Source: Epichloe hybrida (taxonomy: Eukaryota > Ascomycota > Sordariomycetes > Hypocreales > Clavicipitaceae). Taken from it: a stretch of DNA of 64,000 bases. The position numbers and the translations under genes are program-made. The notes below the pieces were generated by a model. It ran no database searches, had not been told where the DNA came from, and worked only from the letters and a program-made list of their open reading frames with translations. Of the stretch, positions 54,401 through 64,000 are shown in pieces (position 1 is the first letter of the stretch; the number at the start of each line of letters is the position of its first letter). The DNA lies in the NCBI GenBank assembly GCA_019022495.1, contig JAFEKR010000005.1:186001-250000 (forward strand). The letters run 5' to 3'.

Positions 54401-56157
54401 GCAAGAAGGAAAAGTTCGAGTTTGTTGAAGAGGTCATCAAGATGCTCAAGATGGAAGATTTTGCCAATGCCGTGGTCGGCGTCCCTGGTCAGGGGTTGAA
54501 CGTCGAACAACGCAAGCTTCTCACTATTGGTGTGGAGCTAGCGGCCAAACCGAAGCTTCTACTGTTTCTTGATGAACCAACTTCTGGTCTGGACTCTCAG
54601 AGCTCCTGGGCCATCTGTGCCTTCCTTCGAAAGCTGGCCGATTCCGGCCAGGCTATCCTGTGTACCATTCATCAGCCCAGCGCTGTCTTGTTCCAAGCCT
54701 TTGATCGCCTGCTATTCCTTGCCAAAGGTGGGAAAACGGTTTACTTTGGCAACATTGGCGACAACTCGCGCACGTTGTTGGACTACTTTGAGCAGAACGG
54801 GGCACGAAAATGCGATGACCAGGAAAATCCCGCCGAGTACATGCTTAAAATTGTAAATCAGGGCCGGAATGACAAGGGCGAAGACTGGCATCAAATCTGG
54901 AACGACAGCCCTGAGAGAGCCGCTGTTATGGAGGAAATGGAGTCTATCCATAATGAAAAAATACACGAGGCTCCGGCTGAAGGGAACTCGCCTCAGCAAC
55001 ACACTGCCTACGCCATGCCCTTTGGCACGCAATTGCGAGTCGTTACGCATCGAATTTTCCAGCAGTATTGGAGAATGCCTAGCTACATTTTGGCGAAGTT
55101 CGCTTTGGGTATCTTTGCGGGTCTGTTTATTGGATTCACTTTCTTCGACGCCAAGGCTACAAAGGCTGGCACACAAACGGTCATTTTCAACACATTTATG
55201 CTCACCACCATCTTTTCGTCAATTGTTCAACAGGTACGTGTTGGGTCTGGTATAGAAGAGGCTTCGCATATGCTTCTTCCACGGAAAAACATGACTAACC
55301 TTTGTCTCATTAGATCCAACCCCTCTTTGTTTCCCAGCGATCCCTGTATGAGGTTCGAGAACGTCCCAGCAAGGCGTACTCGTGGCTGGCTTTCATTCTT
55401 GCCAACATTGTTGTCGAAATACCTTACCAAATTTTCACGGGTATTATGATTTGGGCTGCCTCTTACTATCCCGTCGTTGGTATTCAGAGCTCCGACCGCC
55501 AGGGACTCGTGCTGGCTTTCGTCATCCAGCTGTTCATCTACGCTTCCTCGTTTGCACACCTGACGATTGCGGCTATAAGCGACGCGCACACCGCTGGCAG
55601 TATCGTCAACGTACTTGCCATTCTGAGCATCATCTTCAGCGGTGTTTTGCAGACCGCGACAGCCCTTCCCGGTTTCTGGTATGTCTCACCTCGACCTTTG
55701 TCTTTGTACTGGGAAAATGCAAGACTAACATGTTCTCAGGGTCTTCATGTATCGTGTCAGTCCTTTCACCTACTGGATTGGAGGTATTGTCGGAACTGAA
55801 CTCCACGGGCGGGAGATCACCTGCTCTGAGTCAGAGTTCAGCATGTTCAATCCCCCGCAAGGCACGACCTGCGGCGAGTATCTACAACCATGGCTGAGCC
55901 AAGCGCCGGGAGTCCTCGAAAATCCAGAGGCCACTTCTCAGTGCCGATACTGCAGTGTCATTAATGCTGATCAGATCATGGCTCAGTCAAATATCTTCTG
56001 GGGCGAGCGGGTGCGCAATTTTGGCCTCATGTGGGCATACATCATGTTCAACATCTTCATGGCAATTCTCTTGTACTATGTGTTCCGGGTGAAGAAGTGG
56101 AGTGCGACATCATTAAAGTCGGCATTCGAGAAAAACAAGAAAGAACAAGGAAAGTAA
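51409..56157 (+). CDS. PDR-type (ABCG) multidrug ABC transporter, full size
   Basis: ATP-driven efflux pump of the pleiotropic drug resistance family in the plasma membrane, exporting toxic lipophilic compounds. Five exons: 51409-52122, 52182-52453, 52521-55233, 55314-55678 and 55740-56157, 1493 residues, the usual full length. Order is NBD1-TMD1-NBD2-TMD2. NBD1 has the PDR-type degenerate Walker [10 protein letters not shown] (187-195), signature [10 protein letters not shown] and a Walker B/D-loop region ending [15 protein letters not shown]2 has canonical Walker [10 protein letters not shown] (883-891), the degenerate signature [12 protein letters not shown], and [14 protein letters not shown]. 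Each TMD shows about six hydrophobic helices plus a large Cys-containing external loop ([26 protein letters not shown]). Alternating canonical and degenerate sites is normal for the family. AT-rich repeat blocks lie on both sides. Confidence 0.95.
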
Positions 56158-56679
56158 TAAGGGGAACAAGTCAACCTGAGAGGTAACAAACTGTTTTCTT
56201 GGTCGCGTCCAGCGCTCGGAGAGATTCAATCATTTTCATCATTCAAATATTTGGTCATATAGACATTTTAGCTAGACATTATTGATAATTTTTTCCCCCA
56301 CTAGCTACATCCAAAAAAAAAAAAAAAGTCGTTACTCGACGAGTGCAATATGAAGAGCTGCGTCTGGAAATCGTGAATCGTGGTGATTGGGTGATGTAAT
56401 TGAGTGACTGGGGCCTAATACCTGGGTGCCTCCGCATCGCAGCATGCACCTCCCCCCCAAGTTGGAGGATCAGCTCTCTTCCCATCTCTGCATTACATGT
56501 ACATATGTACATACGCCGCTACGAGCCGCAGCCGGGACATTCATCTCGTCCTCGGTCCTCCGCCCCCCCAACATGCAACATGCAACATGCAACGTGCAAC
56601 GTGCAATGTGCAACGTGCAATGTGCAACGTGCAATGTGCAAATGAGCACGTCGGCCTTGTCCAAGCCCTCGACACAAAG
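56158..56679. other. 3' region of ABC transporter with 7-bp minisatellite
   Basis: Holds the transporter 3' UTR and an A run (56316-56328). A TACATGTA site lies at 56494. A ten-unit 7-bp tandem array (56570-56639) ends 40 bp before the next transposon-like element. Confidence 0.6.
56570..56639 (+). repeat. 7-bp minisatellite AA(CG/CA/TG)TGC x10
   Basis: Ten perfect-length 7-bp units: three AACATGC, then a mix of four AACGTGC and three AATGTGC. All variation is at one dinucleotide, CG, CA or TG, which is the product set of single transitions at a CpG. Confidence 0.9.
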
Positions 56680-59600
56680 GGTGTGATCCACGAAAACTCT
56701 GCTAAGTTGGCAGGGATGACCCACAGTACAACTTGTATGTGGATCACTATAGGGCGATTACTTTGTACAGTCTAAGCTTGCATTTTATAGCTTTTTCTCA
56801 CCACCCTTAGCGTCTATAACCCCTTATAACTAATATTCCCTTTGTAAATAGTAAAAAAATTTAATCTATATTATAATTTATTAGCAAACACCTTATAATT
56901 TAAATATTAATTAATATAATATCCTAATCCATATAGTTATAGGCATTATTTACTAATTAGTCTTACTAGTCTAATATAGAGATGCTTTTCCTACTAAATT
57001 TACTACTTAAAGCTTAGCATAAGTAGTAGCTTAATAATAAGAAGCCTAGTATTATAAGAAACCTCTTTAAGGGCTTCCTTCCTACCCTTACCCTTAAATT
57101 CCTAACTTATTAATAGGAGGTAAGGCTTATTAAGAATTACTATACATAGCTAAAGAAGGTATAGTAAGTATTCTAAGCCATAGAGTTATAATCTAGTATA
57201 ACTTATAATAAAGAGACTAGAAAGCTTTAAATAAGTAAGTAAAATATTAAATTTATTAAGGAGGTTTATAAAAGGTTTAGGAAAGCTATTATAAGGAAGC
57301 CTCTAATTATTAATAAGTCTTTTATAGCTATAAAGTAAGCAGAGGTCTTTATACTAAACCTTCTAGCTAGTAATAGAATTCTTAAGGCTTAGGATAATAA
57401 AGGATTTACTATAGTAAAGAAGAAAATAAGGTAAGGTAGCTACTCTTTAGAACTATATAATAAAGAAGATAATACTAGAGGTATATAATAAGGTACTAAT
57501 AATAATAATCCTTATTTTATATAAGAGATTTAGAATAATAATAATCCCTTTAAAGTTAATAATAATTCTTTGCTTTACCTAGATATTTCTAAAATTATAG
57601 GAGATAGCTACTCTCCTAGTTATAGTTCTCTAAGGCTAGCCTATAGCTACTTATTAAATCCTTCTACTAGGTTTATACCTAGTAAATTATAGCTAAATAA
57701 ATTACTAAAGAGCTTATAGAAGCAAAAGGCTATAGCATAGTTAATAAAGCTTTTAGAGGTTATATTAAAGGTCCTTAGGCTACACACTATAGGCCCTAGG
57801 TAGCATATCTTTTCCCTAAGGTCTATAAATATAGAAAATATTACATAAGCACTTAAGGACTATTAATTATATAGTAAAGAGCTTAGGATAGCTATAGTAA
57901 TCCAAATTATCTTATAGTTAAAGGAGGATTATATAAATACTCTTATTTAGAATATATTATTATTAAAGGAGGTAAAGAAAGTATAGGTTAAATTAAACTT
58001 TAGTGTTAGGCCTAGCTAGGTTAAATAAGTAAGGGTATTAATATCTTCTATAGGCATGTGTATTATTACTTTTCTCTCTATAGCACTATTAGCATAAAAG
58101 CTATAATTTATTAATAATACTACTAATTTTATCTAATATATATATCCTTAACCTATTCTATACTCTAGTATTAATCCTAAAGCTACTTAGTAACTTATTT
58201 ATAAATCTATAACCCTATATAGTGTTAATTTATCTTATTAGCTTACCTAGTAGCTACTTAAAGAGCTTTACGCTTATCTAGAGGTAATAGCTCTATCTTA
58301 TATACTTTAAATTCATTAGGTTCCTTCCTACCTATTTTAATAAAGTTAAATAGACTAGTAATAGCATAGATTATCTTAATTTATATAAGAAACTTATATT
58401 TAGCTATGCTATAGCAAATAATCTTTTACTTTTACTTACACTACCTAAAGACTTGCTTAACTACTATTCTTAATTATAAGTGCTAATAATTAAAGAGCTT
58501 TTCCTAGTTTATAGGTTACTAACTAGTAAGTGCCTAGTCTTATAAATAATACTAAACTCTTAAAAAAGGCATAATTAGCCCCTAATTTATACTAAATCCT
58601 ATATTACTAAGATAAAAGTAACCTTAGGGTATTAAAAATAACTTTAATAATACTATCTATATTAAGGTTATATTATTAATAGAACCTTTTACGCTAGGTA
58701 GTATATATTAAAATAATCCCTTAAAGCTAGTAGCTACTAGCATATTTTATAAGATATTATTCTTCCTTAACTAAAACCTTTTCTACTATAAAAGTAAGAT
58801 ATATATAGGAATATACATGCTATCTATAGCGCTAATTATACTATTAAATTAAAGGAATCTATTATTTAATACCACAATAGGTAATACAAACTCTAGGTTT
58901 AGCTAATAAACAAATCTTATATATAGTTTCCTTACTAAGTTAAGTAACTCATAAAAAATCCATTATACTAATAATTAGCTTAGATAAAACTAATACCCTA
59001 CGTTTCTTTAAGGCTTATTATAGGCATAGATCTATAAGAATATTATTACTTTCTACTTAACTAATTAGTATTATAAATCCCTAAGTAAAGTATTATTCTA
59101 AAGCTAGCTATAAAGCTAAAGAAAGGTCTCCTTTAGTATCTAAAAGAGTTATATAAAGTAGTAACTAGGCTTCTAAAGAATATAATAGCAGAGGTCCTAT
59201 AAGGTAGTTAGTAATTATTAAGCTCCTTCTTTAAGAGCTATAAATTCATTAGTATTATTAGTATTATTATAATAGTAATAGTAAATATGCTCTTAGAGGT
59301 AATAGGGCTAATAGAGCACTCTTTATATTCTTGCTATAGCCTTATAGCATAGGAGAATTAATACTATAATATAAAGATTATTACTATTATTATCTTCTTT
59401 AATAGTAATATGCTTAAATAAGAGGTTATAATTCCTAAGAAAGGTTATTATAGCGCTTTACTAACTTTATTATAGTGCTCCCTATAAAGTTTATAGGGTA
59501 ATTTACTCCTTACAAAAATAAGAGCTAAAAAACAGTAGAATTCCCTTTATTCTTAGTATCTAATCCTATTATAGGTATTTACACGCCCCCTACTAGTCTA

Positions 59601-59741
59601 GTATATTATAAATAGGGGTAAATATAAAGTGGACTTAATTCCATAACTTTCTATGCAAATTTATAGCTAAAAATGGTTAGCGCGTCCCTTGTGCATCGTT
59701 GTGCACTCTGCTAACTTTACAGAGTTTTCGTGGATTACACC
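56680..59741. mobile_element. RIP-decayed ~3-kb element with short terminal inverted repeats
   Basis: The ends are inverted copies of GGTGTRATCCACGAAAACTC (left from 56680, right ending 59741). One G/A difference is visible, and similarity continues inward for about 35 bp in gapped form. Identical CAAAG flanks stand directly outside both ends (56675-56679 and 59742-59746), a possible 5-bp target duplication. The interior is AT-rich with very few CpG and no open frame, so the transposase class could not be read. A class II DNA transposon is the simplest view; two inverted copies of a smaller repeat around unrelated sequence is an alternative. Confidence 0.65.
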
Positions 59742-61267
59742 CAAAGCAGTGCCATGGAACTCGTTGAAAAGCATCCTCTTCTTGCGACTCCTCGGGACTC
59801 CTCGCGGGCGGGGTTGGGTGGGCACGCTGAGATGGGGCTTCGCAAAGGAAGGTGCAAGGATTGATCGGGTTATGCATCGATGGGGGGTGAAAATGAAATG
59901 AGTCAAATGACAAAAGTCCAGGCCATCGTACCACCCGCCAAGTTTCGGAGCTCAACAGGCATGAAAAGGGCGACATGTCATCCAATCGATTGATGGAGGC
60001 CTGTGTTATAACCCTTTGCCCTATAACGTTTATGGTGGACCATTGGTGGTTGACTCGGATTGGTTTCGACCAGATCATATTGTACATGTACATGTAAGTC
60101 GTCATGGAGCCCGAGTACACATACCGCATGTGTATGCACGATGCACCGAGTATGATGGTCGCCGTCTCAGGTCTCACTCGCCCTCGTCTACAGATGTTCA
60201 GGAGAGCACAGCTTGCTCATTCCTGACGGTGGCCAGGTGCCCGCCAGCTGTCGATGAAGAGTCAAACTTGTCAAAACCTGGTCTTGCAGCCTGGACCTGC
60301 GCCAGCCAATCCGACGACGGAAACCCACCCCCCCCCTCCCCCCCCATCCATCCCATCCATCCCATCCAGCGCGGTTACGCTAACCTCCATCAAGATCCCC
60401 GTGTCCACCAGGCCGGGAGTCCAACTTCATTCTCTCCTCTTGCGCGAGTAATGATAGCCGCGCTGCATGGCGGGCTGCATGGCAGACTGCATGGCAGACG
60501 AGCCTTTTCTGTCTTCTGCAAGATGACAACCCCACGGCGCATTTAACGACTCGCCACCAAATCTTGCCAAGCACGACGCCGGGCCACCCGAGCATCTTCC
60601 TGAGCGTGTTAAAGCTGGGGGGTCGACCGTAAGGTACGCGAGAGTGTGGTGTAGTGATTTATATACATACATGTACATGTAGGAAAATCACTAATATTTG
60701 TCATTAGCCTATTTGTGTACGCATAAGAAAACGCACCTCTACGTAACCCCTTTTCATCGAATTGGATACAGACCCTAGCTGACGTGACTCCACAAGCCTT
60801 AACACAACACAACCGAAGCTTGGAGAGGCCATGCCATTCTCACCAGCTAAGGGTACTAGCAAGAGTCTGAACCAGTTGTCCTTCACACACATACCGAAGC
60901 GCAGCATTTCCCTGACTTGAGTGTGGGCTGAGAGCCGCTAAGTAATAATAGCGCAGTGCGTGGAATATTATACCGGAGCCACGCTCCGACTAGAAAACAG
61001 TGGATGGACAGATACGCTTCAATGACAAGCTTTGGTTTCAAAATCGTCGTGTCCCTTGCGCACAAACTGTCTTTCATCATGCCAAATTACCATTCTTTTT
61101 TCTTACTCATCCCTTACACACTACACTCTGCGTGTTCGATTTACTCATATCGGGAAACAGAGCAGGTAGGGAGGCGTCCACTTTCACTTCTACTTCCTCT
61201 ACTTCTTCCTCTTCCACTTCCACTTCCAATTCCACTTCTTCTTTCGACCCAAGCCGGCACTTGAGGA
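59742..61267. other. Intergenic between TIR element and rhodopsin-domain gene
   Basis: Normal-GC sequence with no recognised gene. It contains a GCATGGC-type tandem (about 60462-60500), C runs with CATCC repeats (60329-60368), overlapping TACATGTA palindromes (60083-60096 and 60668-60681), and copy 2 of a dispersed repeat (60640-60795). A C/T-rich run of CTTCC/CTTCCA units lies at 61178-61247, just upstream of the next start codon. Confidence 0.5.
60640..60795 (+). repeat. Dispersed repeat, copy 2
   Basis: Partner of 50170-50360, with shared blocks in the same order and orientation. This copy is less AT-rich: it retains CGAATTGGATACAGACC and GACGTGACTCC where copy 1 has CCAATTGGATACAGACC and GATGTGACTCC. 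Confidence 0.6.
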
Positions 61268-62788
61268 ATGATGACGACGGACGTTGATCGGGCACTTGCC
61301 AATGGAAGCTTCAACCCCGGCCTTAAAGATGGAAATCTTACCGAGGTGCCAAGTAGAGAATTCTTGTTGGAGAGCAAGGACGCACCTACCATTGCTGGAA
61401 TACTGTTCGTCACTATCTTGACGTCTGTGATTGTGCTGGGCAGAATTTTAGCAAGAACCTTTATTGTGAGGAGGTATGGCTATGATGATGCGTTGGCGGT
61501 TGTATCATTGGTACGTTGGGACGTTGGTCCCCCCTTCAATAAGCCCTTGGAAGCACAGCATGATTTGCACAAGGAACCTCTCTCATCTTTTCGTGGTTCC
61601 CAAAGACTCACCAATCTAGGCTTGTTTGATTGTCTTTACCTGCCTATGCATTCACCTCATCAACCTTGGATCTGGCCGCCACTTCGTCTACATCCGATAT
61701 GTCCTGCCCGTGGACGTCGTCACATTGACAGAAGTCCTCGATTTCGTCGCCCACATAATCTACACGACGACACTTTTGCTGTGCCGCGTCTCTGGTCTTG
61801 CCTTTTACCATCGCATCTGCGGCATGCACAGGGGATTCTTGACATCCATCTACGTTGTCGGAGGATTCCTCGTCGCAGGTTACTTGCCGCAACTCTTTCT
61901 CATCATTTTCCACTGCCAGCCTGTTACGGCATCGTGGCCGTATGATTGGGAGCCGGGAGCTGACAAGTACACATGTTTGCAATGGGGATTAGTGTACAGC
62001 GTGAATTCCTCAGTTTCGTTGGTGTGTGATTTGTTATTATTTGGGATCCCCGTGGCCATGTTGAGGATTCTGGAGATGCCAAAGAAGAGAAAGGTGCAGT
62101 TGGCTTTGATCCTTCTGCCTGGCGTAGGGTGAGTTCTCCTGTCTTGTCGCCTATACGTTGGCTTGTGATTCCAGGAACAACAATTCTGACCAAGAAAAAC
62201 AACCTTGTTAGCGTTATCGGTATCTCCATTGCTCGAATCGTACTTGTTATCCTGGGACAATGGGAAAATGACATGGTACGCATTCTGCGCTTGTACTTGT
62301 TGCTGACTCTACTCATCCGGGAATTACCATTCGCTCTCTTCAACGGGCGATTACCAAGACGATTTACTAACCATGGTCGTCTCTAGTCATGGTCTTACAA
62401 CCCCATGCTCGCCGTCGAAACCTCGGAGATCGGCGCGACTCTCATCGCCCTTTCCGTGCCTGGAATCAAGCCCATATTCGACAAGTTCGTCCTCAGAAAG
62501 AGTCCAAATACTGAGCTAGGCAACTCCAGATATGTACGAAGAACGAGTCCACGTTCCAAGAGCACCGCCATGAGCACACTGCGACTACGCTCGCAACACA
62601 GCATATTGGCGAGTCGGGAAAACACGGCAACGTATAAGAACGAAGTCATTGCGGGCTCACATGGAGCCGACAGTAGCCAGAACAAAGAAGATGGGATCTT
62701 TGTGAGGGTCGACTTTGATGTCAAGGAGGAGGCTCAGCTAAGGATGGATGAGCGGCGGGAACCCCGGTCGAAGGATGAACGGCATTGA
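61268..62788 (+). CDS. Fungal rhodopsin-domain (Pth11-related) integral membrane protein
   Basis: Four exons: 61268-61510, 61620-62128, 62212-62275 and 62387-62788, 405 residues. It belongs to the large fungal family of seven-helix proteins that includes Pth11-like receptors, here without an N-terminal CFEM domain. Family marks are the first helix (GILFVTILTSVIVLGRILAR), the TFIVRRYGYDDALAVVSL motif, LGSGRHFVYI, a Cys/Trp-containing loop (HCQPVTASWPY, then CLQWGLVYSVNSSVSLVCDLLLFGIPVAMLRIL), ISIARIVLVILG, and SYNPMLAVETSEIGATLIALSVPGIKPIF. The C-terminal ~110 residues are polar and probably cytosolic. The ligand is unknown. The stop codon lies 242 bp from the inverted Copia LTR, which faces it. 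Two ATGs are adjacent at the start (61268 and 61271). Confidence 0.88.
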
Positions 62789-63030
62789 TGTATTTATCCA
62801 TGTTTGTATCGGATGCGATTACATAGGAAACTCGTACAAGTGACGTGCGATTGGATTCGCTGTCAGATTTTGATGTGTACATGTACATAGTAACCGATTC
62901 CCATGACGAGACATTTAGTTCATCGACCTGGTGGTGCCTCGCGGCGTCATACATTGGCTTCGAATGGCCATATGTACAATGGGTTCAGGAAAACAATGCA
63001 TCTTGGCCATCGTGGATCGTGGTTGAAATG
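62789..63030. other. Short spacer between rhodopsin-domain gene and Copia LTR
   Basis: Normal-GC sequence, 242 bp, with a TACATGTA palindrome at 62878-62885. It must hold the 3' UTR of the membrane-protein gene, unless the transcript ends inside the LTR. Confidence 0.5.
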
Positions 63031-63263
63031 TGTTGGACCGAGCAGCTAGGATCAGAAATGAAGGTGTGGATTGAGTTGCCCGACCCTATAAGAGGGCGCG
63101 GACTACGGTTTAAATAACTAAGTACCTATACTATAGGGTATATAATCTGCCTATATAAACTATACTATGTATTTACTAGAGGTCCGGAAAAGTAACTAGT
63201 TAGGTGGGTCCTAGTGTCTAAGTTACCTATATGCGGTTAAGCGCTTACGGCGGGATTCTAACA
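63031..63263 (-). repeat. 3' LTR of an inverted copy of Copia element B
   Basis: A reverse-complement copy of the LTR at 9402-9634, also 233 bp. On the plus strand it begins TGTTGGACCGAG and ends GGGATTCTAACA. On the minus strand it is preceded by the polypurine tract AGGGGGATA, so this is the 3' LTR of a minus-strand element. Confidence 0.9.
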
Positions 63264-64000
63264 TATCCCCCTAGGAGGCCTATAATTAAGGCATCCTATA
63301 ATAATTTAATTAAATTAATCTCTATAACAATCTAATTATTATTAATTATAGTAGGGTCTTCTAGTAATTCCTACTCTTTTAGGTTAGTACTAAGCATTTA
63401 ATTTAGTAACTATATAAGCCTTAGTGCCTATCTAAAATCCGTAAATGCTTTTCCTATTAGTAGCTTTATAAGGCTATTAGTAATTATCTCTTTTATTACC
63501 TTCTAGGTAATATTAAAGGTTCCCTTTATAACCTCTTAATAAAGCTAGTAATAATAGATATTAATATAGCGTAGTTATGTTATAAGCTTAACGAATTCTT
63601 CCTTAAGAAGATAAATTGTCTGCATATTATCGCATTTAATCTTAAGGGTATTATCTCTAAGATATAATCTAACTTCCTAATATAATTATTTAAAGGTAAT
63701 TAGCTCTTTACTATAATATAATAGCGCTAGAAGCTCTGCTTCTATAGAAGAGGTTATTATAGTCTCTTATCTTCTTACTTTAAAGAGCATAGGACCTCTA
63801 AAGAGCTTTATAACATAGCCCTATAAGCTTCTTCTTATAACTAGATTATTAGCAAAGGAAGTATTACTATATACTTTAAGTTTAGGGTTATTACTATTAA
63901 ATTTAATTAAGAGATCTCCCTATATATAACTATACTCTAAAGCCTTTTCTATAGCTTCTATATGCTAAGGTTCTAGGCGTTAAAGGTGCTATAATAGTTA
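63264..64000 (-). mobile_element. Copia element B copy C, 3' part (cut by window edge)
   Basis: The minus-strand sequence parallels 8690-9401. The RNase H region is better preserved than in the left copy: SSIEAELLALL at about 63712-63745 (left copy SSIEAKLLALL) and CDNMQTIYLL at about 63602-63635 (left copy decayed). Stops remain, so it is not functional in this part. The RT, integrase and 5' LTR would lie to the right of the window. Confidence 0.8.

Overview
The window is nuclear DNA of a filamentous ascomycete (Pezizomycotina). The gene set and gene structure look like Sordariomycetes, possibly Hypocreales, but the species cannot be fixed from the sequence alone. Supporting signs are short introns (51-215 nt, mostly 55-110) with GT..AG borders and CTAAC/CTGAC-like branch sites, a QDE-2-type Argonaute, a PDR-type ABC transporter, a fungal rhodopsin-domain membrane protein, and AT-rich blocks of dead transposons in which CpA and CpG have nearly vanished in favour of TpA. 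That pattern is typical of repeat-induced point mutation (RIP).

Layout. (1) 1-9634: AT-rich block with two degenerate Ty1/Copia elements. Element A is on the minus strand, with a 299-bp LTR at 1580-1878. Element B is on the plus strand, with a 233-bp 3' LTR at 9402-9634. The block also holds a 17-bp minisatellite and a pair of long inverted arms. (2) 9635-45488: a normal-GC, tightly packed set of conserved genes: Argonaute (-), Rna14 (-), Asf1 (+), RasGAP (-), mitochondrial peroxiredoxin (+), Ariadne-type RBR ligase (+), Exo1 (-), Tma16 (+), Mam33/p32 (+), oxysterol-binding protein (-), Sro7/Lgl-type exocytosis protein (+). (3) 45489-63030: a more accessory stretch with a secreted S1-like serine protease (+), a 1493-residue PDR-type ABC transporter (+) and a seven-helix rhodopsin-domain protein (+). 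It is split by AT-rich repeat blocks at about 48.96-50.4 kb (with a 275-bp MITE) and 56.68-59.75 kb (a roughly 3-kb element with short inverted ends). (4) 63031-64000: a second copy of element B, inverted, running off the right edge.

The genes do not form one pathway. The first group is housekeeping: RNA 3'-end processing, chromatin assembly, Ras signalling, ubiquitin ligation, DNA repair, ribosome biogenesis, mitochondrial proteins, lipid transfer and exocytosis. The second group faces the environment: secreted proteolysis, drug efflux and membrane sensing. It sits among decayed transposons, as expected of a two-compartment fungal genome. An Argonaute, a core RNA-silencing enzyme, lies at the edge of the largest transposon block and is transcribed towards it. 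The 53-kb gene island between 9.6 and 63.0 kb is bracketed by inverted copies of one Copia element, and both LTRs face inward, antisense to the nearest gene.

For all multi-exon genes the exon joins were worked out by hand from splice signals and reading-frame continuity. Every model given is divisible by three and ends at a stop. No transcript data or database search was available.
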